DNA from: Kribbella capetownensis
Lineage (GTDB): Bacteria; Actinomycetota; Actinomycetes; Propionibacteriales; Kribbellaceae
Length of the DNA: 64,000 nt
Direction of reading: 5' to 3'
Assembly: GCF_004331485.1 (NCBI RefSeq)
Contig: NZ_SJKD01000006.1
Span: 551,155 to 615,154 of the forward strand
Under the pieces are notes generated by a model that was given only the letters and a program-made list of their open reading frames with translations, had not been told where the DNA came from and did not search any database. This document shows positions 43,778 through 53,108 of this stretch, piece after piece. Position 1 is the first letter of the stretch. Each line of letters opens with the position of its first letter. Both the position numbers and the translations under genes were made by a program.

Positions 43778-46700
43778 TCACGCCGGCACCCCGATCGGTT
43801 CGGCGATCACGTCATCGATCAACCGGGTGCACCACTGCAGCAACTCCTGGTCACGGAGCGGCTGACCGGCGACCGGCCGGGTGGCAGGTCTCGGCACCAG
43901 GATCGTACGCAGTTGCGGCTTCACCAGACTCTTCGGGTACAGCCTGTTCAGCCGCAGCACCTTCGAATCGGGCAGCTCGACCGGTCCGAACCGGATCAGA
44001 TTCCCTTGCAGGGTGACGTCATGCAGCCCCGCCCGGCGGGCGTGGTTGCGGAACTTCGCCACCTCGACCAGGTTCAGCACCGGCTGCGGGATGTCGCCGT
44101 ACCGGTCGTGCAGTTCCTCGACCAGCTCGGCGATGCCCTCGTCGTCGCGGACCGCGGCCAGCCGCTGGTACATCTCCAGCCGCAGCCGCTGCGACGGGAT
44201 GTAGTCGTGCGGCAGGTGCGCGTCGATCGGCAGCTCGATCTTGACCTCGGGCTCCTCGACCTGGGTGTCGCCGCGGTACTCCGCGACCGCTTCGCCGACC
44301 AGCCGGACGTACAGGTCGAAGCCGACGTCGGCGATGTGCCCGGACTGTTCGCCGCCGAGCAGGTTGCCGGCGCCACGGATCTCCAGGTCCTTCATCGCGA
44401 CCGCCATGCCACCGCCCAGATCGGCGTGCTGGGCGATCGTCGCCAGCCGGTCGTGCGCGGTCTCGGTCAGCGGCTTCTCCGGCGGGAAGAAGAAGTATGC
44501 GTACGCGCGTTCGCGGCCACGACCGACCCGGCCACGGAGCTGGTGCAGCTGGGACAGGCCGAGCAGGTCGGACCGTTCCACGATCATCGTGTTGGCGTTC
44601 GAGATGTCGATGCCGGACTCGACGATCGTCGTACAGACGATGACGTCGGACTGCTTCTCCCAGAAGCCCTGGATCACGTTCTCGAGCGTGTGCTCGTTCA
44701 TCTGGCCGTGGGCCACCGCAACGCGGGCCTCCGGGACCAGCTGGCGGATCCGGGCGGCCGCCTTCTCGATCGTGTTGACCCGGTTGTGGACGACGAAGAC
44801 CTGGCCCTCGCGGAGCAGCTCGCGCCGGATCGCCGCGGTGATCTGGCCTTCCTCGTAGGGGCCGACGAAGGTCAGCACCGGGTGCCGCTCCTCCGGCGGG
44901 GTCGCGATCGTCGACATCTCGCGGATACCGGTGATCGACATCTCCAGCGTCCGCGGGATCGGTGTCGCGGACATCGTCAGTACGTCGACCGCGGTCCGCA
45001 GCCGCTTCAGCTGCTCCTTGTGCTCGACGCCGAACCGCTGCTCCTCGTCGACGACCACCAGGCCGAGATCCTTGAACGCGACCTCGCCGCTGAAGAGCCG
45101 GTGCGTACCGATCACCACGTCGACCGACCCGTCGGCCAGTCCGTCGATGGTGGCCTTGGCCTCCTTGTCGGTCTGGAACCGCGACAGCGGCGCCACGTTG
45201 ACCGGGAAGGCTGCGTACCGCTCGGCGAAGGTCGCGTAGTGCTGCTGCACGAGCAGCGTCGTCGGCACCAGTACGGCGACCTGCTTGCCGTCCTGCACCG
45301 CCTTGAAGGCAGCACGTACGGCGATCTCGGTCTTGCCGTAGCCGACGTCACCACACACGATCCGGTCCATCGGCATGACGCGTTCCATGTCGTGCTTCAC
45401 GTCGTCGATGGTGGCCAGCTGGTCCGGCGTCTCCACGAACGGGAACGCGTCCTCGAGCTCACGCTGCCACGGTGTGTCCTTGGCGAACGCGTGGCCCTTG
45501 GTCGCCTGGCGGGCGGCGTACAGCTTGATCAGCTCGCCGGCGATCTGCCGGACCGCCTTGCGTGCACGGCCCTTGCGCCTGGCCCAGTCGCCGCCGCCCA
45601 TCTTGTCCAGGGACGGCTGCTCGCCACCGACGTACCGGGTGACCTGGTCGAGCTGGTCGGTCGGCACGTACAGCCGGTCGCCGGGTTGGCCGCGCTTGCT
45701 CGGCGCGAACTCGATCACGACGTACTCGCGGGTGGCGCGCTGCGCGCCGGTGCCGACGGTCCGCTGCATCATCTCGACGTACCGGCCGACGCCGTGCTGT
45801 TCGTGCACGACGTAGTCGCCGGGCTGCAGCTCGAGCGGATCGATGGTCTTCTTCCGGCGCGAAGGCATCCGTTGCTGCGAACGCCGTTCGGCCGCCGAGC
45901 GCTGACCGGCCAGGTCGTTCTCCGTGAGGACGGCGAACTTGATGCCGTCGGCAATGAACCCGTGCTCCAGCTGCCCCTGCGAGATCAGTACGACGCCCGG
46001 CTCGGGCACCGAGTCGATGCCGTCGACCGCGCGGGCCGGCAGCTCGGCCTCGGAGAACACCTCGGCCAGGCGCTGCGCGGGGCCGTGGCCCTCGGTGACG
46101 CAGACGACCCGCCAGCCGTCGCGCAGCCAGGCGCGGACGTCCTCGACCGCGGCCGCTGTCTCACCGCGGTACGGGTCGACCTCGTGCGCCGCGATCACCC
46201 GGCTCCGGACCGCGCCGGCGTCCGGGTCGATGTCGAACGAGATCCGCTCGCCCATCGAGTCGCGCAGCTCCGGCGCGTCGGTCGGGGCAGCCGCGAACGG
46301 CGACAGGCTCCACCAGGCCAGACCCTTGCCCAGCGCATGCTCCCGGACGTCCCCGAGCGCGATGTAGGCCGCCGCACCCAGGTCGATCGGGGCCTCGCCA
46401 CCACCGGCAGCGGCCGCCCACGACGCCTCCAGGAACTCCTGGCTGGTCGCGACCAGGTCGTGTGCCCGGGCCCGCACCCGCTCCGGGTCGCTGACCACGA
46501 CATGCGTCCCGGCCGGCATCAGGTCGACCAGCAACTCCATCTCGTCGACCAGCACGGGAGCCAGCGACTCCATGCCCTCGACGGCATGCCCTTCGGCCAG
46601 CTTCTCGAACAGCTCGGCCAGCTCCGGGTGTTCCTTCGCCAGTACGGCGGCCCGGGCGCGGACCTCGTCGGTGAGCAGCAACTCACGGCAGGGAGGAGCC

Positions 46701-47416
46701 CACAGGCCGTGCTCGGCGATCTCCAGCGACCGCTGGTCGGCGACCGCGAAGTACCGGATCTCCTCGATGTCGTCGCCGAAGAAGTCGACCCGCAACGGGT
46801 GCTCCTCGGTCGGCGGGAAGACGTCGATGATGCCGCCGCGGACCGCGAACTCGCCACGCCGCTCGACCAGGTCCACCCGGTGGTACGCCGCCCCGGCCAA
46901 CTGCTCGACGACATCCTCGAGCTCGACCGAGTCGCCGACGTGCAACTGCACCGGCTTCAGATCGGCCAGACCGGCCACCTGCGGCTGCAGCACCGAGCGG
47001 ACCGGCGCGACCAGGATCTTGATCGGCCCGGTCGTCTCGTCCGACGGATCCGGGTGCGCCAACCGACGCAGTACGGCGAGCCGACGGCCGACCGTGTCCG
47101 ACCGGGGTGAGAGCCGCTCATGCGGGAGGGTCTCCCAGGCGGGGTAGTACGCGACCGTGCCGGGCTCGACGAGGCACTGCAGTGCCTCGGTGAGCTCCTC
47201 GGCCTCGCGGAATGTCGCGGTGACCGCGAGCACTGGGCGGTCGGCGCCCTGCTGCTCGGACGCGATCGCAGCCAGCAGGACCGGGCGGATCGGGCCCGGA
47301 GCGCTCAGGTCAAGTGTCGTGACGCCGTCGGGCTGGGTGGAGCTCCGGGCATCACGAACGGCCTGGGCCACCACCGGATCGGTGATCAGGGTGTCGACCA
47401 GACCGCTCAGCTTCAC
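43778..47416 (-). CDS. mfd: Transcription-repair coupling factor Mfd
   Basis: 1212 residues, GTG start overlapping the pth stop. Order: UvrB-like N-terminus (LVEPGTVAYYPAWETLPHERLSP), RNA-polymerase-interaction CarD-like domain (LQPGDYVVHEQHGVGRYVEM), SF2 helicase with GDVGYGKTEIAVRAAF and VVVDEEQRFGVEHKE (DEEQ), RecG-like C-part with GRVGRG, and the Mfd C-terminal domain. It displaces stalled RNA polymerase at lesions and recruits UvrA. It is the longest gene in the window and fully intact. Confidence 0.96.
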   Translation of the reverse strand: MKLSGLVDTLITDPVVAQAVRDARSSTQPDGVTTLDLSAPGPIRPVLLAAIASEQQGADRPVLAVTATFREAEELTEALQCLVEPGTVAYYPAWETLPHERLSPRSDTVGRRLAVLRRLAHPDPSDETTGPIKILVAPVRSVLQPQVAGLADLKPVQLHVGDSVELEDVVEQLAGAAYHRVDLVERRGEFAVRGGIIDVFPPTEEHPLRVDFFGDDIEEIRYFAVADQRSLEIAEHGLWAPPCRELLLTDEVRARAAVLAKEHPELAELFEKLAEGHAVEGMESLAPVLVDEMELLVDLMPAGTHVVVSDPERVRARAHDLVATSQEFLEASWAAAAGGGEAPIDLGAAAYIALGDVREHALGKGLAWWSLSPFAAAPTDAPELRDSMGERISFDIDPDAGAVRSRVIAAHEVDPYRGETAAAVEDVRAWLRDGWRVVCVTEGHGPAQRLAEVFSEAELPARAVDGIDSVPEPGVVLISQGQLEHGFIADGIKFAVLTENDLAGQRSAAERRSQQRMPSRRKKTIDPLELQPGDYVVHEQHGVGRYVEMMQRTVGTGAQRATREYVVIEFAPSKRGQPGDRLYVPTDQLDQVTRYVGGEQPSLDKMGGGDWARRKGRARKAVRQIAGELIKLYAARQATKGHAFAKDTPWQRELEDAFPFVETPDQLATIDDVKHDMERVMPMDRIVCGDVGYGKTEIAVRAAFKAVQDGKQVAVLVPTTLLVQQHYATFAERYAAFPVNVAPLSRFQTDKEAKATIDGLADGSVDVVIGTHRLFSGEVAFKDLGLVVVDEEQRFGVEHKEQLKRLRTAVDVLTMSATPIPRTLEMSITGIREMSTIATPPEERHPVLTFVGPYEEGQITAAIRRELLREGQVFVVHNRVNTIEKAAARIRQLVPEARVAVAHGQMNEHTLENVIQGFWEKQSDVIVCTTIVESGIDISNANTMIVERSDLLGLSQLHQLRGRVGRGRERAYAYFFFPPEKPLTETAHDRLATIAQHADLGGGMAVAMKDLEIRGAGNLLGGEQSGHIADVGFDLYVRLVGEAVAEYRGDTQVEEPEVKIELPIDAHLPHDYIPSQRLRLEMYQRLAAVRDDEGIAELVEELHDRYGDIPQPVLNLVEVAKFRNHARRAGLHDVTLQGNLIRFGPVELPDSKVLRLNRLYPKSLVKPQLRTILVPRPATRPVAGQPLRDQELLQWCTRLIDDVIAEPIGVPA

Positions 47417-47988
47417 GAGTTGTACTTCCCTTGAGTTGCATCGAGGCCGTCGGTGAGCAGCGACTCGACCGCGTCCGCGGTCCGGTCGACCGCGAAGGGG
47501 AGATCCTTGCGTTCGGTCGAGGAGAACTCGTTCAGGACGAAGTCGGCGGGGTTCTGCCGGCCCGGCGGACGACCCACACCGAACCGGACTCGATAGTACT
47601 CACCGGTGCCAAGCGATTTCCGGATCGACCGCAGTCCGTTGTGCCCGTTGTCCCCGCCGCCGAACTTGCACCGCAGTACGCCGAAGTCGATGTCCAGCTC
47701 GTCGTGGACCACGACCAGATTGGCGGGCTCGACCTTGAAGAACTTCAGCAGCCCGGACACCGGCCCACCGGACTCGTTCATGTACGACCGGGGCCGGGCC
47801 AACACGGTCCGGATCCCGCTGATCCGGGTCTCGATCACCTCGGACTTGACCTGCTTGTGCTGCTTCCACTTGCCGCCGGTCCGGGCGGCCAGCTCGTCGG
47901 CCACCAGATGACCGATGTTGTGCCGGGTGCGCGCAGAGGAAGGGCCGGGATTCCCCAGTCCGACGACCAACCACACGTCGTCCGCCAC
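47413..47988 (-). CDS. pth: Peptidyl-tRNA hydrolase
   Basis: 191 residues: LVVGLGNPGPSSARTRHNIGHLVADEL (catalytic N and H), KPRSYMNESGGPVSGLLKFFK-type motif (ARPRSYMNESG) and VVHDELDIDFGVLRCKFGGGDNGHNGLRSI. It releases peptides from prematurely dropped tRNAs. It sits 43 bases after rplY and is coupled to mfd by GTGA. Confidence 0.95.
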   Translation of the reverse strand: MADDVWLVVGLGNPGPSSARTRHNIGHLVADELAARTGGKWKQHKQVKSEVIETRISGIRTVLARPRSYMNESGGPVSGLLKFFKVEPANLVVVHDELDIDFGVLRCKFGGGDNGHNGLRSIRKSLGTGEYYRVRFGVGRPPGRQNPADFVLNEFSSTERKDLPFAVDRTADAVESLLTDGLDATQGKYNS

Positions 47989-48031
47989 GGATCCCGGCCC
48001 TCCAGAAGTCTTGCTGTGTGCAGTGCGGAGA

Positions 48032-48685
48032 TTACTCCGCGGCAGCGGAGACGGGCTCCTCGGCCTCGGCCGGAGCCTCCGGCTCGTCGCGGTCGATACC
48101 GGCCTCGGCCTCGGCGTCGGCCAGCTCGGCGTCGAGCTGCTCGGCGGTCTGCGCCTGGGTGATGTTCACGATCAGGGTGTCGGGCTCGATCGCCAGCGTC
48201 GTACCGGCCGGCAGCGGCAGGTCGGAGGCGTGGATCTGGGCGCCGACGTCGAGACCCTCGATGGAGACGGTGACGCCGTCGGGGATGTGGGTCGCCTCGG
48301 CCTCGACCAGCACGCTCGGCTGCTCCAGCACGACCAGCGTGTCGCTGACGGCCTCGCCCTCGAGGTGAACGGCGATGTCGACCTGGACCTTCTCACCGCG
48401 CCGGACCATGACCAGGTCGACGTGCTCGATGAAGCCCTTGATCGGGTCGCGCTGAACCTGCTTCGGCAGCGCCAGGTGGCTCTCGCCACCGGCGACCTCG
48501 ATCAGCAGCAGGGCGTTGGCGGTCTTCAGGGCCAGCATGGTGTCGTGACCGGGCAGCGTGATGTGCACCGGGTCACTGCCGTGGCCGTACAGGACGGCGG
48601 GAACCTTGTTGTCCCGGCGGATTCGGCGGGCAGCACCCTTGCCGAACTCCGTGCGCGCTTCGGCTTGGATCTTGACCTCGGCCAC
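48032..48685 (-). CDS. rplY: 50S ribosomal protein L25/Ctc
   Basis: 217 residues: an L25 domain (IQAEARTEFGKGAARRIRRDNKVPAVLYGHG, with 5S rRNA contacts) and a C-terminal TL5/Ctc domain (DLVMVRRGEKVQVDIAVHLEGEA) ending in an acidic Ala/Glu tail. This two-domain form is normal in actinobacteria. It is the first gene of rplY-pth-mfd. Confidence 0.95.
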   Translation of the reverse strand: MAEVKIQAEARTEFGKGAARRIRRDNKVPAVLYGHGSDPVHITLPGHDTMLALKTANALLLIEVAGGESHLALPKQVQRDPIKGFIEHVDLVMVRRGEKVQVDIAVHLEGEAVSDTLVVLEQPSVLVEAEATHIPDGVTVSIEGLDVGAQIHASDLPLPAGTTLAIEPDTLIVNITQAQTAEQLDAELADAEAEAGIDRDEPEAPAEAEEPVSAAAE

Positions 48686-48953
48686 GAGATGAACTCCTCA
48701 AATGCGTTGCGGTGATCAGTTGACTAGGTGGAACTCGGCTGCGGCCTCAGCGGGCGCTTTGTGACCCCGGAGAAGGCGTCAGGCAACGAACCACCGCGTC
48801 GATCACGGAGCCGCGCCCAACAGTTCTCGGGGGGCGTCCCTCGCCGAGGCAACCAAAACAGTCTACCCACCACTGCGCCCAGACGGGAAATCCGTTCCCC
48901 TAGGCACTTTGCTCCACGTACGCCACCACTCCCGGTGACCCTTTTCCGAACGC

Positions 48954-49715
48954 CTAAGTGAGCTTGGTCCACACCTGGCGGAGGGCGCGGGCCGCGTCGC
49001 CTTCGAGACCGGCGGCGTCCAGGGTGGCAGCGAGTTCGTCGAACTCCGGTCCCCAGCGCCAGGCGACGCTCCGCAACTGCTCCGGCAGCCCGGGATCCTT
49101 GAGCGAGCCCGCGTCCGCGCGGACCTGCTGTGCCATCAGTGCCTCCGTGACACCGTGCTTCTCGGCCAACTGGAACGCCAGCACGGCGAGCGCTGCCTTG
49201 CCTTTGTTGTAGAGGGCGTACGACGACTTGGCCGCGCTGGCCGCTCCCGGCTCCGCACCGACCACCATCGCGGTGACCGCAGTACCGGCCCAGAGCGCAG
49301 CCGCCTGATCAGCTGCAGCACCGGACAGCATCAGATGCGTCGGACTCGATCCACCGGTCGGCGGCGGGCCGACCACACCTGCGTCCACGAACGTCGCCTC
49401 CGGTACGGCGGACTGCGCCTCGCGCAACGACGTCGGGGACAGCGGGTTCGCCTCGATGTACAGGCCGGCGAAGCCCGCGCTGCCGACCTGCTTGGCGATG
49501 TCCACGGCGCCTTGGGGAGCACTTGAGCACAGCACCACTTCGGCCTCGCCCACCGAGTCGGCGAACGGCGTACCGATCAGGCCGGCTTCCGCGGCGCGGG
49601 CAGCGGAAGCCTCACTCCGTCCCTCCGGCACCCAGTGCACCTCGTGCCCGGCGGCGACCAGTTGGGCCGCGAGTTTCGAGCCCATCGCACCGGGATGGAA
49701 GACAGCGATTCGCAT
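48954..49715 (-). CDS. DUF1932/6-phosphogluconate-dehydrogenase-like NAD(P)-binding protein
   Basis: 253 residues from ATG 49715. The N-terminal NAD(P) domain begins IAVFHPGAMGSKLAAQLVAAGHEVHWVPEGRS, where HPGAMGS is the glycine motif. The C-terminal helical DUF1932 domain has AVPEATFVDAGVVGPPP, LMLSGAAADQAAALW and KSSYALYNKGKAALAVLAFQLA, with the catalytic-type K. It probably reduces a small acid. The longer frame to 49892 runs through the neighbouring regulator remnant and is rejected. Confidence 0.83.
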   Translation of the reverse strand: MRIAVFHPGAMGSKLAAQLVAAGHEVHWVPEGRSEASAARAAEAGLIGTPFADSVGEAEVVLCSSAPQGAVDIAKQVGSAGFAGLYIEANPLSPTSLREAQSAVPEATFVDAGVVGPPPTGGSSPTHLMLSGAAADQAAALWAGTAVTAMVVGAEPGAASAAKSSYALYNKGKAALAVLAFQLAEKHGVTEALMAQQVRADAGSLKDPGLPEQLRSVAWRWGPEFDELAATLDAAGLEGDAARALRQVWTKLT

Positions 49716-49738
49716 GGGCCAGTCCTCTGGGAGAGCGG

Positions 49739-50250
49739 TCAGTGCCCACCAAGATAGGCCAGTACGGCGAGCACCCGGCGGTGCTGTTCGTCGATGGTGA
49801 TCAGCCCGAGCTTCGCCATGATGCTCCCGATGTGCGTCTCGACGGTCCGCTCGGTCAGGAACAGGCGGCGACCGATGCCGACGTTGGTGCACACCTCGGC
49901 CATCAACGCGAGCGCCTCACGCTCCCGCGGGGTCAACGGCGCGAGCCGGTTGTCGGCGCGCTGCCGCCCGATCAACCGGGCGACCACCTCGGGGTCGAGT
50001 GCTGATCCGCCGGAGGCGACCCGGTCCAACGCGTCGAGGAACTGATCCACCGCGAGCACACGGTCCTTCAGCAGGTAGCCGAAACGGCCGGTCGCGACCA
50101 GTTCAACCGAGTGCCGGGTCTCGACGTGCTGAGACCACAGCACGATTCCCAGATCGGGGTTCTGCATCCGGAGCCGGCGTGCGGCGCGTGCACCGTCGTC
50201 GGTGTGGTCCGGCGGCATCCGGATGTCGATGACCGCGAGGTCCGGCGTCG
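49739..50250 (-). pseudogene. LuxR-type response regulator, N-terminus deleted
   Basis: Reading leftward from about 50250 the frame gives STPDLAVIDIRMPPDHTDDGARAARRL, a receiver domain from beta-3 on, with D in VIDIRMP and K in GYLLKDRVL, then the HTH (LTPREREALALMAEVCTNVG; ERTVETHIGSIMAKLGL). The first two beta-alpha units, including the acidic pair, are missing. The sequence at the break turns into a membrane-protein tail on the other strand. The remaining frame from ATG 50218 could still be translated, but the receiver would not fold. Confidence 0.75.
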
Positions 50251-50418
50251 ATGCTCGGCGGCGCGCTGCTGGCCGCCCTCGGCACCGTCGTCCAGGTCGT
50301 CGGGCTGTGGCGGTCGCACGCCGTACCTCGCTGGGTCCCGGTGCTGGTGCTGTTCGTCGTGATCAGCTTCGTCGTCCCGGGCAACGGATGGATGACCGGT
50401 CGCCGGATCAGCGCCTGA
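50251..50418 (+). pseudogene. C-terminal tail of a membrane protein
   Basis: Reads LGGALLAALGTVVQVVGLW, a short loop, VPRWVPVLVLFVVISFVVPG and NGWMTGRRISA before a TGA. Two hydrophobic spans and a basic end look like the last part of a multi-span protein. It begins at the same point where the response regulator is cut, so one deletion probably removed the 5' ends of two divergent genes. Confidence 0.55.
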
Positions 50419-50470
50419 CCGGGCCTGCGGCCTGACCGTCAATCGTCCGACTGGGTACGACGTCCGTCGA

Positions 50471-51451
50471 TCAGGCGCGGCCCTCGAACAGGCTGGTCAC
50501 CGAGCCGTCCTCGAACACCTCGCGGATGGCTCGGCTGATCAGTGGCGCGATCGACAGTTCGGTGAGCTTGTCGAACCGGCGGTCCTCGGCGATCGGCAGC
50601 GTGTTGGTGACGATCACCTCGCTGGCCTGGCAGTTCTTCAGCCGGTCCACCGCCGGGCCGGACAGGATCGCGTGCGTCGCGGCGATCACCACGCCGGCGG
50701 CGCCCTCGGCGTACAACGCATCGGCCGCCTTGGTGATGGTGCCGGCGGTGTCGATCATGTCGTCGACCAGGATGCAGACCCGGTTCTTGACCTCACCGAC
50801 GACGCGGTTCGCGACCGTCTCGTTCGGCCGCTCGATGTCGCGGGTCTTGTGGATGAAGGCCAGCGGCGCGTTGTTCAGCCGGGCCGACCACTGCTCGGCC
50901 ACCTTGATCCGGCCGGCGTCCGGCGACACCACGGCCAGCTTCTGGTCGCCGTACTTGGTCCGGACGTACTCGCTCAGGATCGGCAGCGCCATCAGGTGGT
51001 CCACCGGACCGTCGAAGAAGCCCTGGATCTGCGAGGTGTGCAGGTCGACGCAGATCAGCCGGTCCGCGCCGGCGGTCTTGAACAGGTCGGCCATCAGCCG
51101 GGCCGAGATCGGTTCCCGGCCGCGGTGCTTCTTGTCCTGCCGGGCGTACCCGTAGAACGGCAGCACCACGGTGATCCGCTTGGCCGACGCCCGCTTCAGC
51201 GCGTCGACCATGATCAGCTGCTCCATGATCCACTCGTTGATCGGCGAGGTGTGGCTCTGGATCACGAACGCGTCACTGCCCCGGACCGACTCCTCGAACC
51301 GGACGTAGATCTCGCCGTTGGCGAAGTCGTACGCCGAGGTGGGGACCAGGCCGGTGCCGAGCTGCTCGACGACCTCCTCGGCCAGACCGGGATGGGCCCG
51401 GCCGGAGAACACCATCAGGTTCTTCTCGGTGGTTCGCTTCATCCCGCTCAT
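50471..51451 (-). CDS. prs: Ribose-phosphate pyrophosphokinase
   Basis: 326 residues: LMVFSGRAHPGLAEEVVEQLG, YGYARQDKKHRGREPISARL (ATP loop), VVSPDAGRIKVAEQ-type segment and CILVDDMIDTAGTITKAADAL (PRPP loop). It makes PRPP from ribose 5-phosphate and ATP for nucleotide, histidine and tryptophan synthesis. It follows glmU by 14 bases, a conserved actinobacterial pair. Confidence 0.96.
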   Translation of the reverse strand: MSGMKRTTEKNLMVFSGRAHPGLAEEVVEQLGTGLVPTSAYDFANGEIYVRFEESVRGSDAFVIQSHTSPINEWIMEQLIMVDALKRASAKRITVVLPFYGYARQDKKHRGREPISARLMADLFKTAGADRLICVDLHTSQIQGFFDGPVDHLMALPILSEYVRTKYGDQKLAVVSPDAGRIKVAEQWSARLNNAPLAFIHKTRDIERPNETVANRVVGEVKNRVCILVDDMIDTAGTITKAADALYAEGAAGVVIAATHAILSGPAVDRLKNCQASEVIVTNTLPIAEDRRFDKLTELSIAPLISRAIREVFEDGSVTSLFEGRA

Positions 51452-51465
51452 GGCCCGGCCTCCCG

Positions 51466-52953
51466 TTACTTCTTCTCGCCAGTGTCACTCAACGCGGCGT
51501 GATCCGCCGGTGTCTGTCCGGCATCGGCCGACAGCGCAGCCTCGGCCGCCTTCGCCGTCTTGGTGCCGGCCCGCTTGCGCGCGACCCAGCCCTTGATGTT
51601 GCGCTGCCGCCCACGCGCGACCGCGATCTCGCCCGGGCCGACGTCCTCGGTCAGCGCCGTACCGGCGGCCAGGTACGCGCCGTCGGCGATGGTCCGCGGC
51701 GCGACCAGCACCGAGTTGCTGCCGATGAACGAGTGCTTGCCGACGTGCGTCGGATGCTTCGCGACGCCGTCGTAGTTCGCGAAGATCGTGCCGGCGCCGA
51801 TGTTCGCGCCCTCGCCGATCGTCGCGTCACCGGCGTACGACAGATGCGGCACCTTGGCGCCGTCCCCGATGGTGCTGTTCTTGGTCTCGACGAACGTACC
51901 GATCTTGGCCTTCACGCCCAGCTTGGTCCCGGGGCGGAGGTAGGCGAACGGTCCGACGTTCGCGCCGTCGCCGATCTCCGAGCTCGAGCCGTGCGCGCGG
52001 ATGATCGTGGCGCCGGATCCGATCTGTACGTCGGTCAGCGTGGTGTCCGGGCCGATCGTCGTACCGGATCCGACCGTGGTCGCGCCGTGCAGCTGGGTGT
52101 TCGGCAACAGGATGGCGTCGCGCTCGATCCGGACCGTCTGGTCGACCCAGGTGGTGTTCGGGTCGACGATCGTGACGCCGGCCCGCATCAGCTTGTCGAG
52201 GTTCCGGCGGTTCAGCTCGGCGCGCAGCGTGGCGAGCTGGACGCGGTCGTTCACGCCCTCGGTCTGCATCGCGTCCTCGGTCGCGTACGCGCCGACCCGC
52301 TTGCCGTCACTCTTCGCGATGGCCAGTACGTCGGTCAGGTACAGCTCGCCCTGCGCGTTGTCCGTGGTCAGCCGGCTCAGCCCATCACGCAGCGTGGCCG
52401 CGTCGAAGGCGTAGATGCCGGCGTTGATCTCGTCGATCTGCCGCTGCTGGGGCGTCGCGTCCTTGTGCTCGACGATCCCGGCGACGGTGCCGCCGTCCCC
52501 CGCGATGATCCGCCCGTACCCGGTCGGGTCGGGCACCCGCGCGGTCAGCACGGTGATCGCGTTCCCCTGCTTGTCGTGCTCGGCGATCAGCTCCTGGAGC
52601 GTCTCCGCCTCCAGCAGCGGTACGTCGCCGGACGTGACGACGACCGAGCCGTCGAAGTCGGCCGGTACGACGGTCAGGCCGGCGCGGACGGCGTCACCGG
52701 TGCCGAGCTGCTGCTCCTGGACGGCAGTCCGGGCTCCTGGGTCGATCTCCTTGAGGTGAGCCTCGACCAGCTCCCGGCCGCTGCCGACCACGACCACCAG
52801 GTGTTCGGGCTCGAGTGCACGGGCGGTGACCACCGCGTGCCCGACGAGACTGCGCCCGCCGATTTCGTGCAACACCTTCGGGATCGCCGATTTCATCCTG
52901 GTTCCCAGACCGGCGGCCATGATGACGACCGCCGCGGGACGATGGGAAGTCAC
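51466..52953 (-). CDS. glmU: Bifunctional GlmU (UDP-GlcNAc synthesis)
   Basis: 495 residues. The uridylyltransferase half starts with VVIMAAGLGTRMKSAIPKVLHEIGG, the NTP motif. The acetyltransferase half is a left-handed beta-helix of hexapeptide repeats (IGSGATIIRAHGSSSEIGDG; SYAGDATIGEGANIGAGTIFANYDG with conserved YDG). A basic Ala/Lys C-terminal tail is typical of actinobacteria. It supplies UDP-GlcNAc for peptidoglycan. Confidence 0.96.
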   Translation of the reverse strand: MTSHRPAAVVIMAAGLGTRMKSAIPKVLHEIGGRSLVGHAVVTARALEPEHLVVVVGSGRELVEAHLKEIDPGARTAVQEQQLGTGDAVRAGLTVVPADFDGSVVVTSGDVPLLEAETLQELIAEHDKQGNAITVLTARVPDPTGYGRIIAGDGGTVAGIVEHKDATPQQRQIDEINAGIYAFDAATLRDGLSRLTTDNAQGELYLTDVLAIAKSDGKRVGAYATEDAMQTEGVNDRVQLATLRAELNRRNLDKLMRAGVTIVDPNTTWVDQTVRIERDAILLPNTQLHGATTVGSGTTIGPDTTLTDVQIGSGATIIRAHGSSSEIGDGANVGPFAYLRPGTKLGVKAKIGTFVETKNSTIGDGAKVPHLSYAGDATIGEGANIGAGTIFANYDGVAKHPTHVGKHSFIGSNSVLVAPRTIADGAYLAAGTALTEDVGPGEIAVARGRQRNIKGWVARKRAGTKTAKAAEAALSADAGQTPADHAALSDTGEKK

Positions 52954-53049
52954 GCGGTCTTCTCCTCGAGTTCCCTGCGAGTTTCTGGAACAAGTATCGG
53001 CACGGACACTCGAAACTGTGCCCGCGCAAGCCTACTTGCTCCTCAGACC

Positions 53050-53086
53050 TGATCCCGCACGGCCTCCGCGCAGCCGTGCGGGATCA
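53050..53086 (-). terminator. Perfect 14-base hairpin after the secreted repeat protein
   Basis: TGATCCCGCACGGC (53050-53063) pairs with GCCGTGCGGGATCA (53073-53086) around a nine-base loop, 22 bases downstream of the minus-strand gene ending at 53109 and before glmU. Confidence 0.8.
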
Positions 53087-53108
53087 CGTGACTGGTCTCA
53101 CGGCATTG

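Noticed and set aside
43175..47110. 1311-codon open frame antisense to mfd
   Set aside because: Extreme Leu/Arg/Asp/Val composition is a GC-shadow of mfd, whose helicase motifs are intact.
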